64,000 nt of DNA from Bugula neritina (Eukaryota > Bryozoa > Gymnolaemata > Cheilostomatida > Bugulidae): the NCBI GenBank assembly GCA_964035545.1, contig OZ037767.1, positions 29,741,628-29,805,627 of the forward strand, given 5' to 3'. Of this stretch, positions 12,930-25,000 are shown piece after piece. The first letter of the stretch is position 1, and every line of letters starts with the position of its first letter. The notes under the pieces are model-generated. The model did not search any database and was not told where the DNA came from. It saw only the letters and a program-made list of their open reading frames with translations. The translations under genes and the position numbers were made by a program.

Positions 12930-15900
12930 CTAAACAGTACAGTCTCTAGAAGTATAATGTACAGTATATTCTCCATATCCATCTGTTAGACTCACATCAT
13001 CTAGATCTGTGACATCATACAACTCACAACTTCCTGTTTGTATATCATAGTTTACTGACTGACAGAGACTACTGGATGTACAGATACGAATACACTGTGC
13101 TGCTGACTTTACAGTGTGAGTAGATACTGTGTGAGCATCTATTCTAGAACCTTCCACTTTACAGAACATCATTTGCTGACTGTCTCCTTGGTGACTTTTT
13201 AAGAGAAGCGTAGACTCTTTATCTGCAACATACAGTTGCATACATATTACAGTGCAATCTGTGTCACAAAGTAACATATATAGCAAGCACCTGCAAGCAC
13301 TTAGAAGTACCTGCAATTAATAGCATCAGAATGTTTTTGCCTTAAAGACTATGCTTATGACAGCTTTATGATACACCTATAAACGCTTAACTTGTAAAAA
13401 GTTATATACTTTATGAGAAGTTTCACAATTTTTTTAGTGCTATCGTTTCTATAACTAATGTTTGCTTATTGGTATATAATGGTATTATAATTGTACTCGG
13501 ACTCAGGTTGTAATATAAAAATTGATCAAATATACATGTACAAAGAAAATTAGCATTAAACTAATTTGATGTTTTTGGTTCTGTTTTAATTTGTTTTGTT
13601 ATAATCTTCTCACAATTAAGAAGATTTGCTAAGGTTCTGTAGATTGGCAGGAAATTAATCCCCAAAGTTCATTGGTTATGAGTTGTCATTAATGGCAAAG
13701 CTGAGCTGCAATAACAACCAATAATTAGCAGTCTAATTTTTCATCTACAATTTCCAACAAGTCTAAATAGTTAGCTTAACAGAAAAAAATTATAAAGTGT
13801 TAGTATAAGAATAAATTTATATTGTATATGAAAGCACAAACAAAGCAGGTGTGAGAGCAAGTTATATTCACATAAATGCTTTTCATGATTAGATGCTTTA
13901 TTTTCAGGCAACTCAGAAGAAATTACGTGTTAGTTTTGAACATAGTTGTATAGTATGTATAGAACAGCTTTTAGACTGTGTAGGTAATTGTTAAGTAAAT
14001 TATTATAGTATGTAGTCAGAGAGTTTTACCATTGCAAGGGAAGTTTTCATAAATTATGTCAGCTTGACCCATAGTCCTCAAAGTTTTCGGATTTATAACA
14101 TTCCCTTTGTCATTACACCCCAACTCTTCCATTTCTGTCTCTGATAGTACGTAGTCCCACATGTTGAATAACGCTACTTTTCCTGGTATAACCTGGTCTG
14201 CCTGTACACCACCTTTCGGAAACACCATTAAAAACAACTAACAATACGCATAAATGTTATAGAATCATAAAACCTGATTTTCTTTTAAACTGAATGTCAA
14301 AAGAGCACATTGTAGAGAATAAACGATAAGATCTCATTACTAAATCGCCACTTTTTCAAGCTTTCTAAAAGCAAATTAGAATTTTACCCACCACCAAAAC
14401 TATCTTGCTCATGTAACAGAATTATAGTTCCACCAGCACCTAAACCAGACGTTGAGGACGATGTGGCAGCAGTTTGTATGTGTTTGAGTTTCCCACGAGT
14501 TTCTAAGTCAGCATACCACTGTGATTAAATAATATATAAAGTCAGCATAACACTGTGATTAACATATAAGAGAAGGTAAGTTCCGGCGAAACTTTATCTT
14601 AAAATCTAAACGAACAACAACTGAATATCGTATTGAGATTTTTCAATCATTAAACCTAATTGAAACTCTCAAGAGTATTGGATACCGATGCTATCATTTA
14701 TGCATCACTTATTAGTTTTAACAACTTTGAATAATATACAATAATATAAAGTATAGCACTGAGCTCACAAATTCATGTTTTCTCACGTAAGAATAATTTG
14801 CTGACAGTTTGTTGTAATAATATGTTACGTGAAAATTTCCCAAGAGTAGAGCCAGCTAATAAATTATTGCTGCAATAGTATATTATACTCATTTCTATAA
14901 AGGTATTCATTATCAAATTACGATAAGCAACTGAACGGTGTAATAGCAATAACAAAAAGCTTGAATAATTTTATTCTAATATTTACTTTAATGAGATGAA
15001 ACTGTTGCTTTTTGTATGATTGGAGTAGCCAGATGATATTATAGCTAGACCATGTTTCTTAGCTTTGTATGATAGTCAATGAATGTTTCGATTCCAGTGC
15101 TTTAAGCTGATTCATTAGATAGGATCAATTTGCTTTTAACGCTTTAGCAGTGTTATTATAAAAAATTAAAAAGGAATTAAAACAGAAGCACGATGTATAC
15201 AGATTTTAGCAGTTATCTAAGTTTTGTTGGAAAACCTTTTCAACTCATATAATATATTACGAAAGACATAATTGTAAAAGGCACTGAGCCACAAATTCTT
15301 AAATTTCCAAGAACTATAATTATCATAATTTGATGTACGACTTACAGCAAGTTTCTCTCCTACTTTCCAGGTGAAGCAGTGTTTATGCCAGCCATACAGT
15401 GTGAATAAAGAGGTGTTGGTCAGTCTAGTATGTAGTGTGCCTCTAAGTGTCTCTAACACAGCTCCAGTGTCATCATAGTGTAAACCAAACTCATTGGAAG
15501 AAGCTGAAAAGTACATGAGAGTGAAATGTTTCATTCAGTAAATGGAGGTGTCATTACAGCATGCTGCATTGCCTTCAAGTTAGAAAATTATAGACAATAA
15601 TAGGTATTCGATGCAAAATATCCTTTGCTATTGGAAATAAGGTATGCAACATCAAACTCGCATGTTCTACTCTTACATGTTTGACCGCAGAAATTGACAA
15701 TATTTTTGAAAGTTAAAAACAAAAGAGTGCATTTTATTGTCTGAAATTATAGTATTTTTTTAAAATTGACACCATGACTAATAGAAGAATGCACTTACAT
15801 GACGTGGCAATTGTGAAGAGCCATCTACCTCCAGCGGTTATTGGTAGGTGACTCTTAGAGAGCCAGAAACAGCAGGTAAACCGTGAGAGGGCAGGTAAGT

Positions 15901-16241
15901 TTTCCTGATAGATATAGTTGGTTTCAGATCGATACTGAATATATACGGGAAGTTGCTTGCTCTTGTAACTTGTAACTGGTAAAAGTTGAGACTATGTAAT
16001 GTTATATATTTATAAAAGTGAGTTATGCATTCGCCTACCTAAACTAATTTTCTTTTTAGAGTAATAAACTTTAAATATAATATATAATACTAAAAATATT
16101 TTTCATCAATATTATAAAAACTAGTTCTAAATTTCAAAATAATGTGCAGTCAGCGTAAAATTTTACTTAATATTTAAATAAAATACCTGAAATAAAGCAA
16201 ATCTGCAAGAAGAAAAAAATAAAAGTATAATGCAGAGTCAT
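12930..16241 (-). CDS. G1: secreted pentraxin-PAN protein, 330 aa, most divergent copy
   Basis: Exons: 16187-16241, 15799-15975, 15346-15503, 14392-14518, 14030-14212, 12930-13222 (TAG stop). The start MTLHYTFIFFFLQICFIS is a clear signal peptide. Exon 2 is longer than in the other copies (177 nt) because its acceptor lies further upstream. The pentraxin features are FTCCFWLS, HKHCFTW, the calcium-loop HEQDSFGG, the strand FNMWDYVLSETE and the NVINPKTLRTMGQ end block. The first calcium-ligand pair, Asp-Asn in the pentraxin family, is Ser-Asn here. The last exon is the PAN/apple domain with six cysteines; its first 13 residues (KESTLLLKSHQGD) differ from other copies and the rest is nearly identical. 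The AATAAA found about 50 bp after the stop in G3-G8 is not obvious here. Confidence 0.85.
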
Positions 16242-17633
16242 TTCCTTGGTTAGTGCTGTATTTTCTCTGTATAAACTATAACCCAGTTGCATACTCAGTT
16301 TCAAATAAGCCAGTGAAGGTAGTATGCAATGGCTTTTATACAGCACATGTATTTATTGATTTTTGCTCTTTTACTACTCTCCCTGTGCTCATTGAACTGA
16401 AAGGCTTTCATTTACGTTTTTATGGTTGTGACAAATCATAATAAACGTTTTTGTGTAAAATTTCCTGTAAATATTTGAATTTACAAGACTGTAATTGTAA
16501 TGAACTATGGTTGTATAACTAGTCATTGTTTTAAGTATGTGCAATAGATATGAAGCACTGTGAAAGTTTAAAATATTTACATTTGGAAATTTCAAAAATA
16601 TACACAATGTAGAGCTGTATAAAAACATTACAACAGATGAAAAGTGAGATATAAAACCTAGTAGCATATTAAATAGTATATAGGGTGTATTAAATGTAGT
16701 ATATAATACATTATAATAATGCAACATAAAGTAAACAGTTAACTCGGTGTTAACAAAGATTGAAGCATATAAACTAAGTATTATGGCAAATTTACTCAAA
16801 AAATGTTCTTTTTTAATTTAGCTTTAGGTTCTGCTTGGATTGTGTAAGAAAAGTGACCTTCCGATTTACAATAGTACTTTGAGATTGACAGCTTACTTTT
16901 TGCAAACTCATGCATAAACTTCTTATGGCTTGCTTGAAACTGATTACATTTTGACTTTTCAAAATATTCAATGAATTATTGACTAGAGACTTTCTAAAGA
17001 ATGCAAAAGATCATCATGTTGTGGTCTTATGCTATTTTGTGGAAGATTGCATATGTCTTCCAGCTTGGAGTTTGATTGTAAGGGATGAATAGTGAGTATT
17101 AAATTGGTCATAAGCTGAGTTATGACAACAGTATTTTAATTTAATGAATCAAGATTCTATTAGTCTGGCAACTTTATGTTATGCCTATAAGTAAATATTA
17201 TCTATAAGTGACAATGGATTTCTCAAATTTCTAGATATATTCAGTTCTATTGAAATAAAATTCAGTTATTAATAATTCTAGCAATTCTATTCTCCTGCTC
17301 TAGCTCATTGGAAGCAGCTAATTGCTATAATTTACAAACATAATTATGAGATGGGAGCTTTTTTCAGTCGTGAGATTATTTGTAAGCTTAGAATTACATA
17401 GCTACTGTTTCAGAGTGAGCTCTTTCTATTACCTTGATGAAAATAAAGAGAACAAAAGAAATAGAAAAATATAAAAGTCAATTATAGGTTAGTTGTTTAT
17501 AATACAATTTGAAGAATATAATGTATAGTTATTTTTGTGCTATGGCATATTATAATTATCCTAAACCTGAAATACAACTAAAAGCATTTATAACTCCAAT
17601 TTAATTTTTATAAAGTCACTATGCTGAGTATAA
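16242..17633. other. Spacer between G1 and G2
   Basis: A/T-rich, with no exon-like block recognised. It lacks the conserved E0 block found upstream of G3, G4, G5 and G7. Confidence 0.6.
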
Positions 17634-20066
17634 CTAAACAGTACAGTCTCTAGAAGTATAATGTACAGCATGTTCTCCATATCCATCTGTTAGACTCACA
17701 TCATCTAGATCTGTGACATCATACAACTCACAACTTCCTGTTTGTATATCATAGTTTACTGACTGACAGAGACTACTGGATGTACAGATACGAATACACT
17801 GTGTTGCTGACTTTACAGTGTGAGTAGATACTGTGTGAGCATCTATTCTAGAACCTTCCACTTTACAGAACATCATTTGCTGACTGTCTCCTCTGTAGCT
17901 TTTTGGAAAAGCTACGAGCTCTTTATCTAAAGTGAAGGCAAGCATACATGAAATGTAGCAAGCATCTGCAAACATTTGCAGTTATACCTGCAAATTCTTG
18001 CAATAGCGGTGAAAATAAAAATTTCTGATGTATTTTGTCAGGTGCAATGTAGATTGGAAAACAGTATTTGTTGTGTAGCAGCTATTTGGTGAGTACTGAA
18101 GATTTTCAAGCATTAATGCTTAACTTAATCGTTATAAATGCTTTGTATAAGTGACTTGGAAAACTTTATTTATTCTAAATTTAATTCTTTAGGTTTTCCT
18201 TTTCAGCCATATCTTGATTTTTTGATACCTGCTATTAACACAGCTCACCATTGCAAGGAAAGTTTTCATAAATAATGTCGGCTTGACCCATAAACTTCAG
18301 AGTATCCCAGTTTATAACATTTCCTCTGTCATTACACCCCAACTCTTCTATTTCTGTCTCTGTTAGTACGTAGTCCCACATGTTGAATAAAGCAACTTTT
18401 CCTGGTACTGACTGTATCAATTGTAAATCACCTTTTAAATTAAAAAATTTGCATTTTTGAAACTACGTTGACTAAGAATAGTAAACTACGACACTAAGCT
18501 AAATGCACATGATTATTATACATATATATAATTTATACTTTATAGCCTTGCAAAATGTTCGCTCAGTAATATAAACTGGAGTCTTCAATAAGATAGTGTT
18601 TAACTAGGCAGTGCTCAATAGAGAAATTATGAACTGACATTACATTGTGTAACTGTGCAAATAAAACAATACTCTGTATATCATAAATATTATGTGATGA
18701 GTTACAAAAAGGACAAAAATACATTTAAACAGCAGGCTATATAGTTTTACTCACCACCAAAAGTGTCTTGTTCATGTAATAGAATTATAGTTCCATTATT
18801 GTTTATCCCAGCTGATGTCGATAATGTAACAGCAGTTTGTATGAGTTTGAGTTTTCCATGAGTTTCCAAGTCAGCATACCACTACGATTAAATATCACAT
18901 GAGTTTATATATATATATATATATATGTAACACTGAAGAGATTGAACGAAAATAACTATTTTAATAATTAGGGATGGACACTATTATATAAACTTATGAT
19001 TAAGCTAAATAGATTGTGAGTATATTACATCAACTATGACACTCAAGTTTTATTGAAAAAGTATTTTAATTTTGTAATCAGTCTTTATCGCCCAGTATTC
19101 AAGCTGTACAAACTCACACCAAGTTTTCCTTCTGCCTGCCATGTGAAGCAGTGCTTATGCCAGCCATAGAGTGTGTACATAGGTGTGTTGGTCAACTCCA
19201 TTCTAAATGTATCTTTGAGAAATTCGTATATATTGCTGTTTATAAAGCCTAAACCAAACTCATTATCTTCACCTGCCAAAAACACAATTAACATTACATA
19301 TACAATAAAACAATAATAATAAACAATAATACTATACAATAATATTGTGCAACAATAGAATAATAAAATAATGCAATGAAACAGTGATATAACAATTTGC
19401 AGTAATATAATATAACTGCATAATGATATAATATAAAAACAAACTATATGCAATGAAGTAATAAAATAATACTGTATAAAATTGGTGAAGATCAACAAAA
19501 CAATTTACCTGACACCGAAACAGAGAATAACCATCTACTAGCTGTCGTTGGCAAGTGACCTTTAGAGAGCCAGAAGCAGCAGGTAAAGTTTGAGAGTGCA
19601 GGTAAGTTTTCCTGGTATACATAATCAGTAATAGATCTGTGTTGTGTGTACACTGGGAGTTGCTTGCTTCTGCCACCTTTAGAACAACATTAGAATAACT
19701 AGCTTTATAGTGTTAACTAATATAATAACTTGAGTAAATGACAAGCAAGTGCAGCTGCAGTTAATCCCCTCTCTCCGAAAAGCAACGCTATAAGATAATG
19801 CTATGCTTTCAATAGCAAAGTTATTACAAGTCTTATTTGACAAATTGTATTAATATATTTGATGTGGTCCTACGTATTATATCCTACATTATAGTTATAT
19901 ATATATATTATATGTTACATGGTTTTATACATTATATATTGTATGGTTATATATATATTGTATTTTGCACTATAATTTATATATACTGATAAAATAACAT
20001 ACCTGCAGTGTAACGAATAATACAAAGCTGCCAGCTTATGTATAGAAACAGACAATATTTCAACAT
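17634..20066 (-). CDS. G2: secreted pentraxin-PAN protein, 329 aa, type-B start
   Basis: Exons: 20003-20066, 19509-19676, 19118-19272, 18755-18881, 18249-18431, 17634-17926. The type-B signal peptide begins MLKYCLFLYISWQLC. Exon 3 opens with GEDNEF, so the calcium-ligand Asp-Asn pair is kept, and exon 4 ends with HEQDTFGG, keeping Glu-Gln-Asp. The exon-3 donor follows AAACTTGGT. The PAN exon has SATQC where most copies have SAAQC, a variant shared only with the non-adjacent G5. This is the shortest gene of the array (2.4 kb), and its introns lack the mobile elements present in G6 and G8. It therefore serves as an empty-site reference. Confidence 0.88.
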
Positions 20067-20285
20067 TTTCAACTCAATCTCTGAGCAGCTAATACCTGCT
20101 GTTTCTGCTGAGGATTGTAGCTGTTATCTGGGCTAGCATTGTGCTGATTTATACAATTATTAGAACATTGATTTTACTTATTTATAATAATATAATATGT
20201 TGGTTGACTCCTAGCAACCAATCTTCCATAAACACTGGAAGTATTAAATCATGGCTATTTGAATTTTTTGCAATCAATGTAAAGT
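20067..20285 (-). promoter_or_regulatory. Conserved upstream block of type-B genes (G2 copy)
   Basis: The sequence directly 5' of the G2 start is shared with the regions upstream of G6 and G8, including GTTATCTGG, CACAGTGCTGATTTAT-like and CCTAGCAAC motifs. This is far more conservation than in neighbouring spacer. It probably holds the promoter and 5' UTR, but no TATA box or initiator could be assigned. Confidence 0.4.
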
Positions 20286-22028
20286 TAGCAAATAGCATAA
20301 TTATTTCAAGTAGCAAAATTAACATGATAATATAATAAATATCTAACAGTCTATATATTGATTTTTCAGCATGGCGTTCAGCATAACGTTTCCCTGTTAG
20401 GCTCGGCGTAGCATATGTCAACTTTCAATTTGCATATATCATATCTAATAGAAATGATAAAAAGTTATAAAATGCATTTGTAAAGTTTTATTTTAGGAAT
20501 GTTTTCTGCATAAACACCATTTTTTATATAATTAGTCAATTTGCATGATTATATAGCATCAAGTTTAGCATTTGACATTCACCTATATAGTTCGCGAAAC
20601 GCATATTTGGTGTTTTACATTAGTTTGTTCAATTTTTTTCAGGACAGAAAGGATTTTAGTTTTTATTATATAAGCCAAAAGTAAATATGTTGTTCAAAAT
20701 GTGCACCAAGTGCTAATTGCTAAATTTGACCCATGCAGCAGCAATATTCAATCTTTAAAAAAGTCACATAGCGCCGGTGCTACACTGGGCTTTAGAGGTA
20801 ACAATCCTTCCAAATTTCAGATCAATATTTTATTGATTGAAATTGCCAGTTCAATCAATTTTGCAGCTTATTTTTATTCAGTCACATAAAATATAATTCA
20901 CACATGTTACCCAGATAGTGAAACTAATTATTTTTAAGGCAGCCCTTTTACTAGCAAGATAAAAACAGCAGAGCTGAAAAACTGGACAGCTTTATTCTTT
21001 AGTAATCTTAATGGATTATATCAAACCAAATAAATAATTTAAATTAGCTTTGCCTTTTCCTTCAAGAATTTAGACTGCTTTTTGATTAATACATTTCTAC
21101 CAGTTTTTGATTGTAAAGAACCTAAACGTAGATCTTTGAAATTCTGAAAATGGCTGCATTTATTTTGTAAAAGCTTTTTACCATCTATGTTAAAGGTACC
21201 GTTTAGCATTGTAAAAATATTATCAAAATAGCAAAAATATACCTGAACTTTATTGTCTAAAATCAAGTTCCAATTTTAGAGCTATAACCTTAGTGCATAT
21301 TCTAACTTTTATAAATATTATATAAAATTATTTGGGGCAACATTCTAAAACCAATCATGTTTTATAATTTCAAGAAAACTCTTCAAACAATAGCTTTGCT
21401 AACGACAATTTCCTTGCTTAAAATTATATGCAGCTCAAAAAAAGAACAAAGTATGTCTCAGACAGACTGAGTTATAATAAAAATCTTGCCAGACTACAAA
21501 CCCATGCACTAGATAGAAACAGCTAAATTAATCTAGAATGTGAATTACTCAAACTGAAAGAAGAGAAAAAAATTTCATGTCAGTCTGAATGCTAAACTGT
21601 GAGTTTGCTTCATTTTTACTAAATCACAGCTAACATAAGAATATAAATTATAAAAAAACTAACCAAGATAAAGGCTACATTATACATGTATTTATTATTC
21701 TCGAAACTGTGGAAAACCATAACAAAAAATGTCTGACATCGCTTTGCTTGATATTTTTTAGTTTCTTGATATTTGGAAAAGTTCACAAAGTAGGTTTTTT
21801 TGAAATAAGCTAATGCTAGCAAGAGTGAGCGCATGTGCTATAATTGATAAAATAGCTTACAGTAATAGTACAAGGATACAACAAATATCAAATTTTATAG
21901 ATAAGCAAAGATTGAATTTTCAAAGGGTGGGTGGGTAAGCCTCATTGATGTATAATATATATTAATTGTTTCTGCATATATAATGATTTATTAACTGTTA
22001 CATCATACAGTCACTATACTGAGTATAA
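20286..22028. other. Spacer between G2 and G3
   Basis: No gene recognised. Short open frames at 20701-20889, 21039-21266 and 21619-21834 have no splice-site support. TTTATT at 21987-21992 (AATAAA on the minus strand) is the probable G3 poly(A) signal. Confidence 0.55.
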
Positions 22029-25000
22029 CTAAACAGTACAGTCTCTAGAAGTATAATGTACAGCATGTTCTCCATATCCATCTGTTAGACTCACATCATC
22101 TAGATCTGTGACATCATACAACTCACAGCTTCCTGTTTGTATATCATAGTTTACTGACTGACAGAGACTACTGGATGTACAGATACGAATACACTGTGCT
22201 GCTGACTTTACAGTGTGAGTAGATACTGTGTGAGCATCTATTCTAGAACCTTCCACTTTACAGAACATCATTTGCTGACTGTCTCCTCTGTAGCTCTTTG
22301 GGAAAGCTACGAACTCTTTATCTGAAATAAATGCAAGCATACAGAAAATTTAGCAAGTACCTGCAAGCACCTGCAAGCACCTGCAAACACTTGGAATATT
22401 ATTCAAATAAAAATCACTGCAACTATAATGGATCAGATATACAATCCAAGGCTTGGAAGGAACCTTTGTTTGCTGGATGGCAGCACTTGAATAAATGCTG
22501 AACAGGAAGCTTAGTACTTCACTCACTCAATATAACTGACTGGTTTTAAAGCACTTCTGTTCCGTGTATAGACTCTTGGATTAAGCTGCATAGTTGAATT
22601 TGTTTGATTTTATTTATTGCAAATCATAGATTTTCCATTGCAACCCTAGATTTATTATATTATGGTATTTAAAGCAAATCATAAACATTTTACAATGTAG
22701 TTGACCTTTTGTGTGAACTTTCTGACAGTTACAGAAGAAGGCCGCATTTAATTCTTTAATAACCTTGTGACAGCACAGCTCACCGTTGCAAGGGAAGTTT
22801 TCATGAATTATGTCAGCTTGACCCATAAACTTCAGAGTATCCAGGTTTATAACATTCCCTCTGTCATTACACCCCAACTCTTTTAATTCTGTCTCCGATA
22901 CTACGTAGTCCCACATGTTGAATAACGCAACTTTTCCTGGTATAACCTGGGTTGTGTCTAAATTGCCTTCAAGAAAGCAGCAAATAGAAACAAAAATAAA
23001 CACTGTACGACCTTAACTTATACAGGTAACCATAGATACATAAAAACCATAAACTAATAAACTGAAACTTCACTCACCTCCAAAACTATCTTGTTCATGC
23101 AGTAATATAATAATTCCACCTTTCTTTATACCAGCTGATGCATCTGAGGCAGCAGATTGCATGAGTTCGAGTTTTCCGCTGGTTTCTACATCAGCATACC
23201 ACTACAACCATATAGCGTCAGCATGAGGTAGAGTCTTTATGTTTGGACAATTAGTAATTCATTTGTACAACTTCAAAGTTTAACCTATATGTGATATCTT
23301 TATTATATTAGAATATTTTTGTTGAAAATACGAGTTATGCGTGTGTGCATTATAATTGAAGCAAGTTATTGCTTAAGATGTTTAAAGAATAATACTTTGA
23401 ATATTCTTTGAAATGGTCTACCAAATTGTACAACTTCTATATCTTGTCTATATAATGCAGCACTGAAATGTATTTTAAATTTCATCTGGAAAAAATTATA
23501 AAACTGTCGCTCTAAGACATAAATAATAAACATTGTCATTATAAATTTTAGTAGTTATCTTCTCTAACAAAAACGAATTTGATTATGCAATGTGATGAGT
23601 TGGGTATTGCAAACAACACACTAAGAAGCAAAGTTTAGACCCTGCAAGTATAGAGAAAAGCCAAATCAAATGAGAGGTAGGTATTGAACTGTTATATGAT
23701 AGAACTCACGGTAAAGTTTCCATCTCCCTGCCATGTTATGCAGTGTTTATGCCAACCAAACATTGTAGCTATTGGTGTGTTGGATAACTTAAGACGATAT
23801 GATCTTTTATATGCATCTTTGATATCTCCTTGATTTTCATAATATATTCCAAACTCATCAGATACACCTTAAAAGACAGTAAACAGTACATCCTGCAAGA
23901 TATGCTGTCTTAATAATATTCTGCTAATTAAATTATATTAGCTGCCACAATATACAACTTGATCACTCAACTGGTTTCTAAATTTAAAATTTGAACTTTC
24001 AAGCCAGCTAATTAGTGATTAACAATAGCATGCAATTAAAGTCAGCAATAAGTTGTATTAGTTTTATAATGCCTTTTATTAGCTGCCTGGAAACTTCATC
24101 AGCTGCAAGCAATCAGAAATCTTATATGTAAATTTAGGACATGTTTGCTCAAGATTTATTATAAAACAAAGTTGTTTGACTATTCAACCCTTAAAAAGTC
24201 TGTTGTAGATGATAGTTAAAATATATATAGACATTTAATAGAGGCTTTTCACAAGCCCTCTGGGGACATTTGTATTTTGAAGTTGTCTCCTCCCAGAAGG
24301 GCGAAGTGTAGTCTCCATGATATATAGAACAAGCACATAAAATCAGTAGAAATCTAAGGTTTGTGGGAAGACTATTGCTAGTACCAGTTTCATTTTTTCT
24401 GAGATTAATATTTTGGCATAAGCACACAGGTTAGCAGTTCCAGAAAAATTTTAAAAATTTTCTTTCTTCAAAAATCTTGAGAAAAATTAACTTCAAAGCA
24501 TGTTTGTGGTTTTGGTTACTGCACGAGCAAGCTGAATTGGCAACTATGAGATAAGTCCCATTAATCAGTTGTTATGCTGGCTGTCATATTCAGTTTATAG
24601 CTGTTGACCTTTCAACTCTTTGGTCAGAATGTGCTGTTGACACAGTGTTAGACCACTGCTACTCTGCTAGTGCACTGAATGAGACAGCAGATTAGCTGTG
24701 TTAGCATTTTCATTACACTTACACACTTATGCTATGAGAATAGCTAGACTATAACCTCAACATCCATCATTTTCACAAAAAGCATTTTCACAAAGCTATA
24801 GATATATATTAAATAGACAGATTAAATTTGTAGTATAGAACGAATATGAAATGTGCTTTGACACATGTCGGTTAATTATCTAATACAGGTTAAATGCATC
24901 TATTGCAATTGTAACAATTGTGCTCAAATAAATATATATCTAGATAATTTAATCAAAAACCGAGATAGTCTTTTAGCAGTTGGCATTCAGGCCCTTGTGT

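Noticed and set aside
16389-16799. 136-aa minus-strand open frame between G1 and G2
   Set aside because: A/T-rich, hydrophobic by composition, with no splice context and no counterpart in other spacers.
19332-19676. 114-aa frame overlapping G2 exon 2
   Set aside because: Shifted frame relative to the conserved pentraxin frame (SKQLPVYTQHRS); similar shadows occur over exon 2 of G3, G6 and G8.
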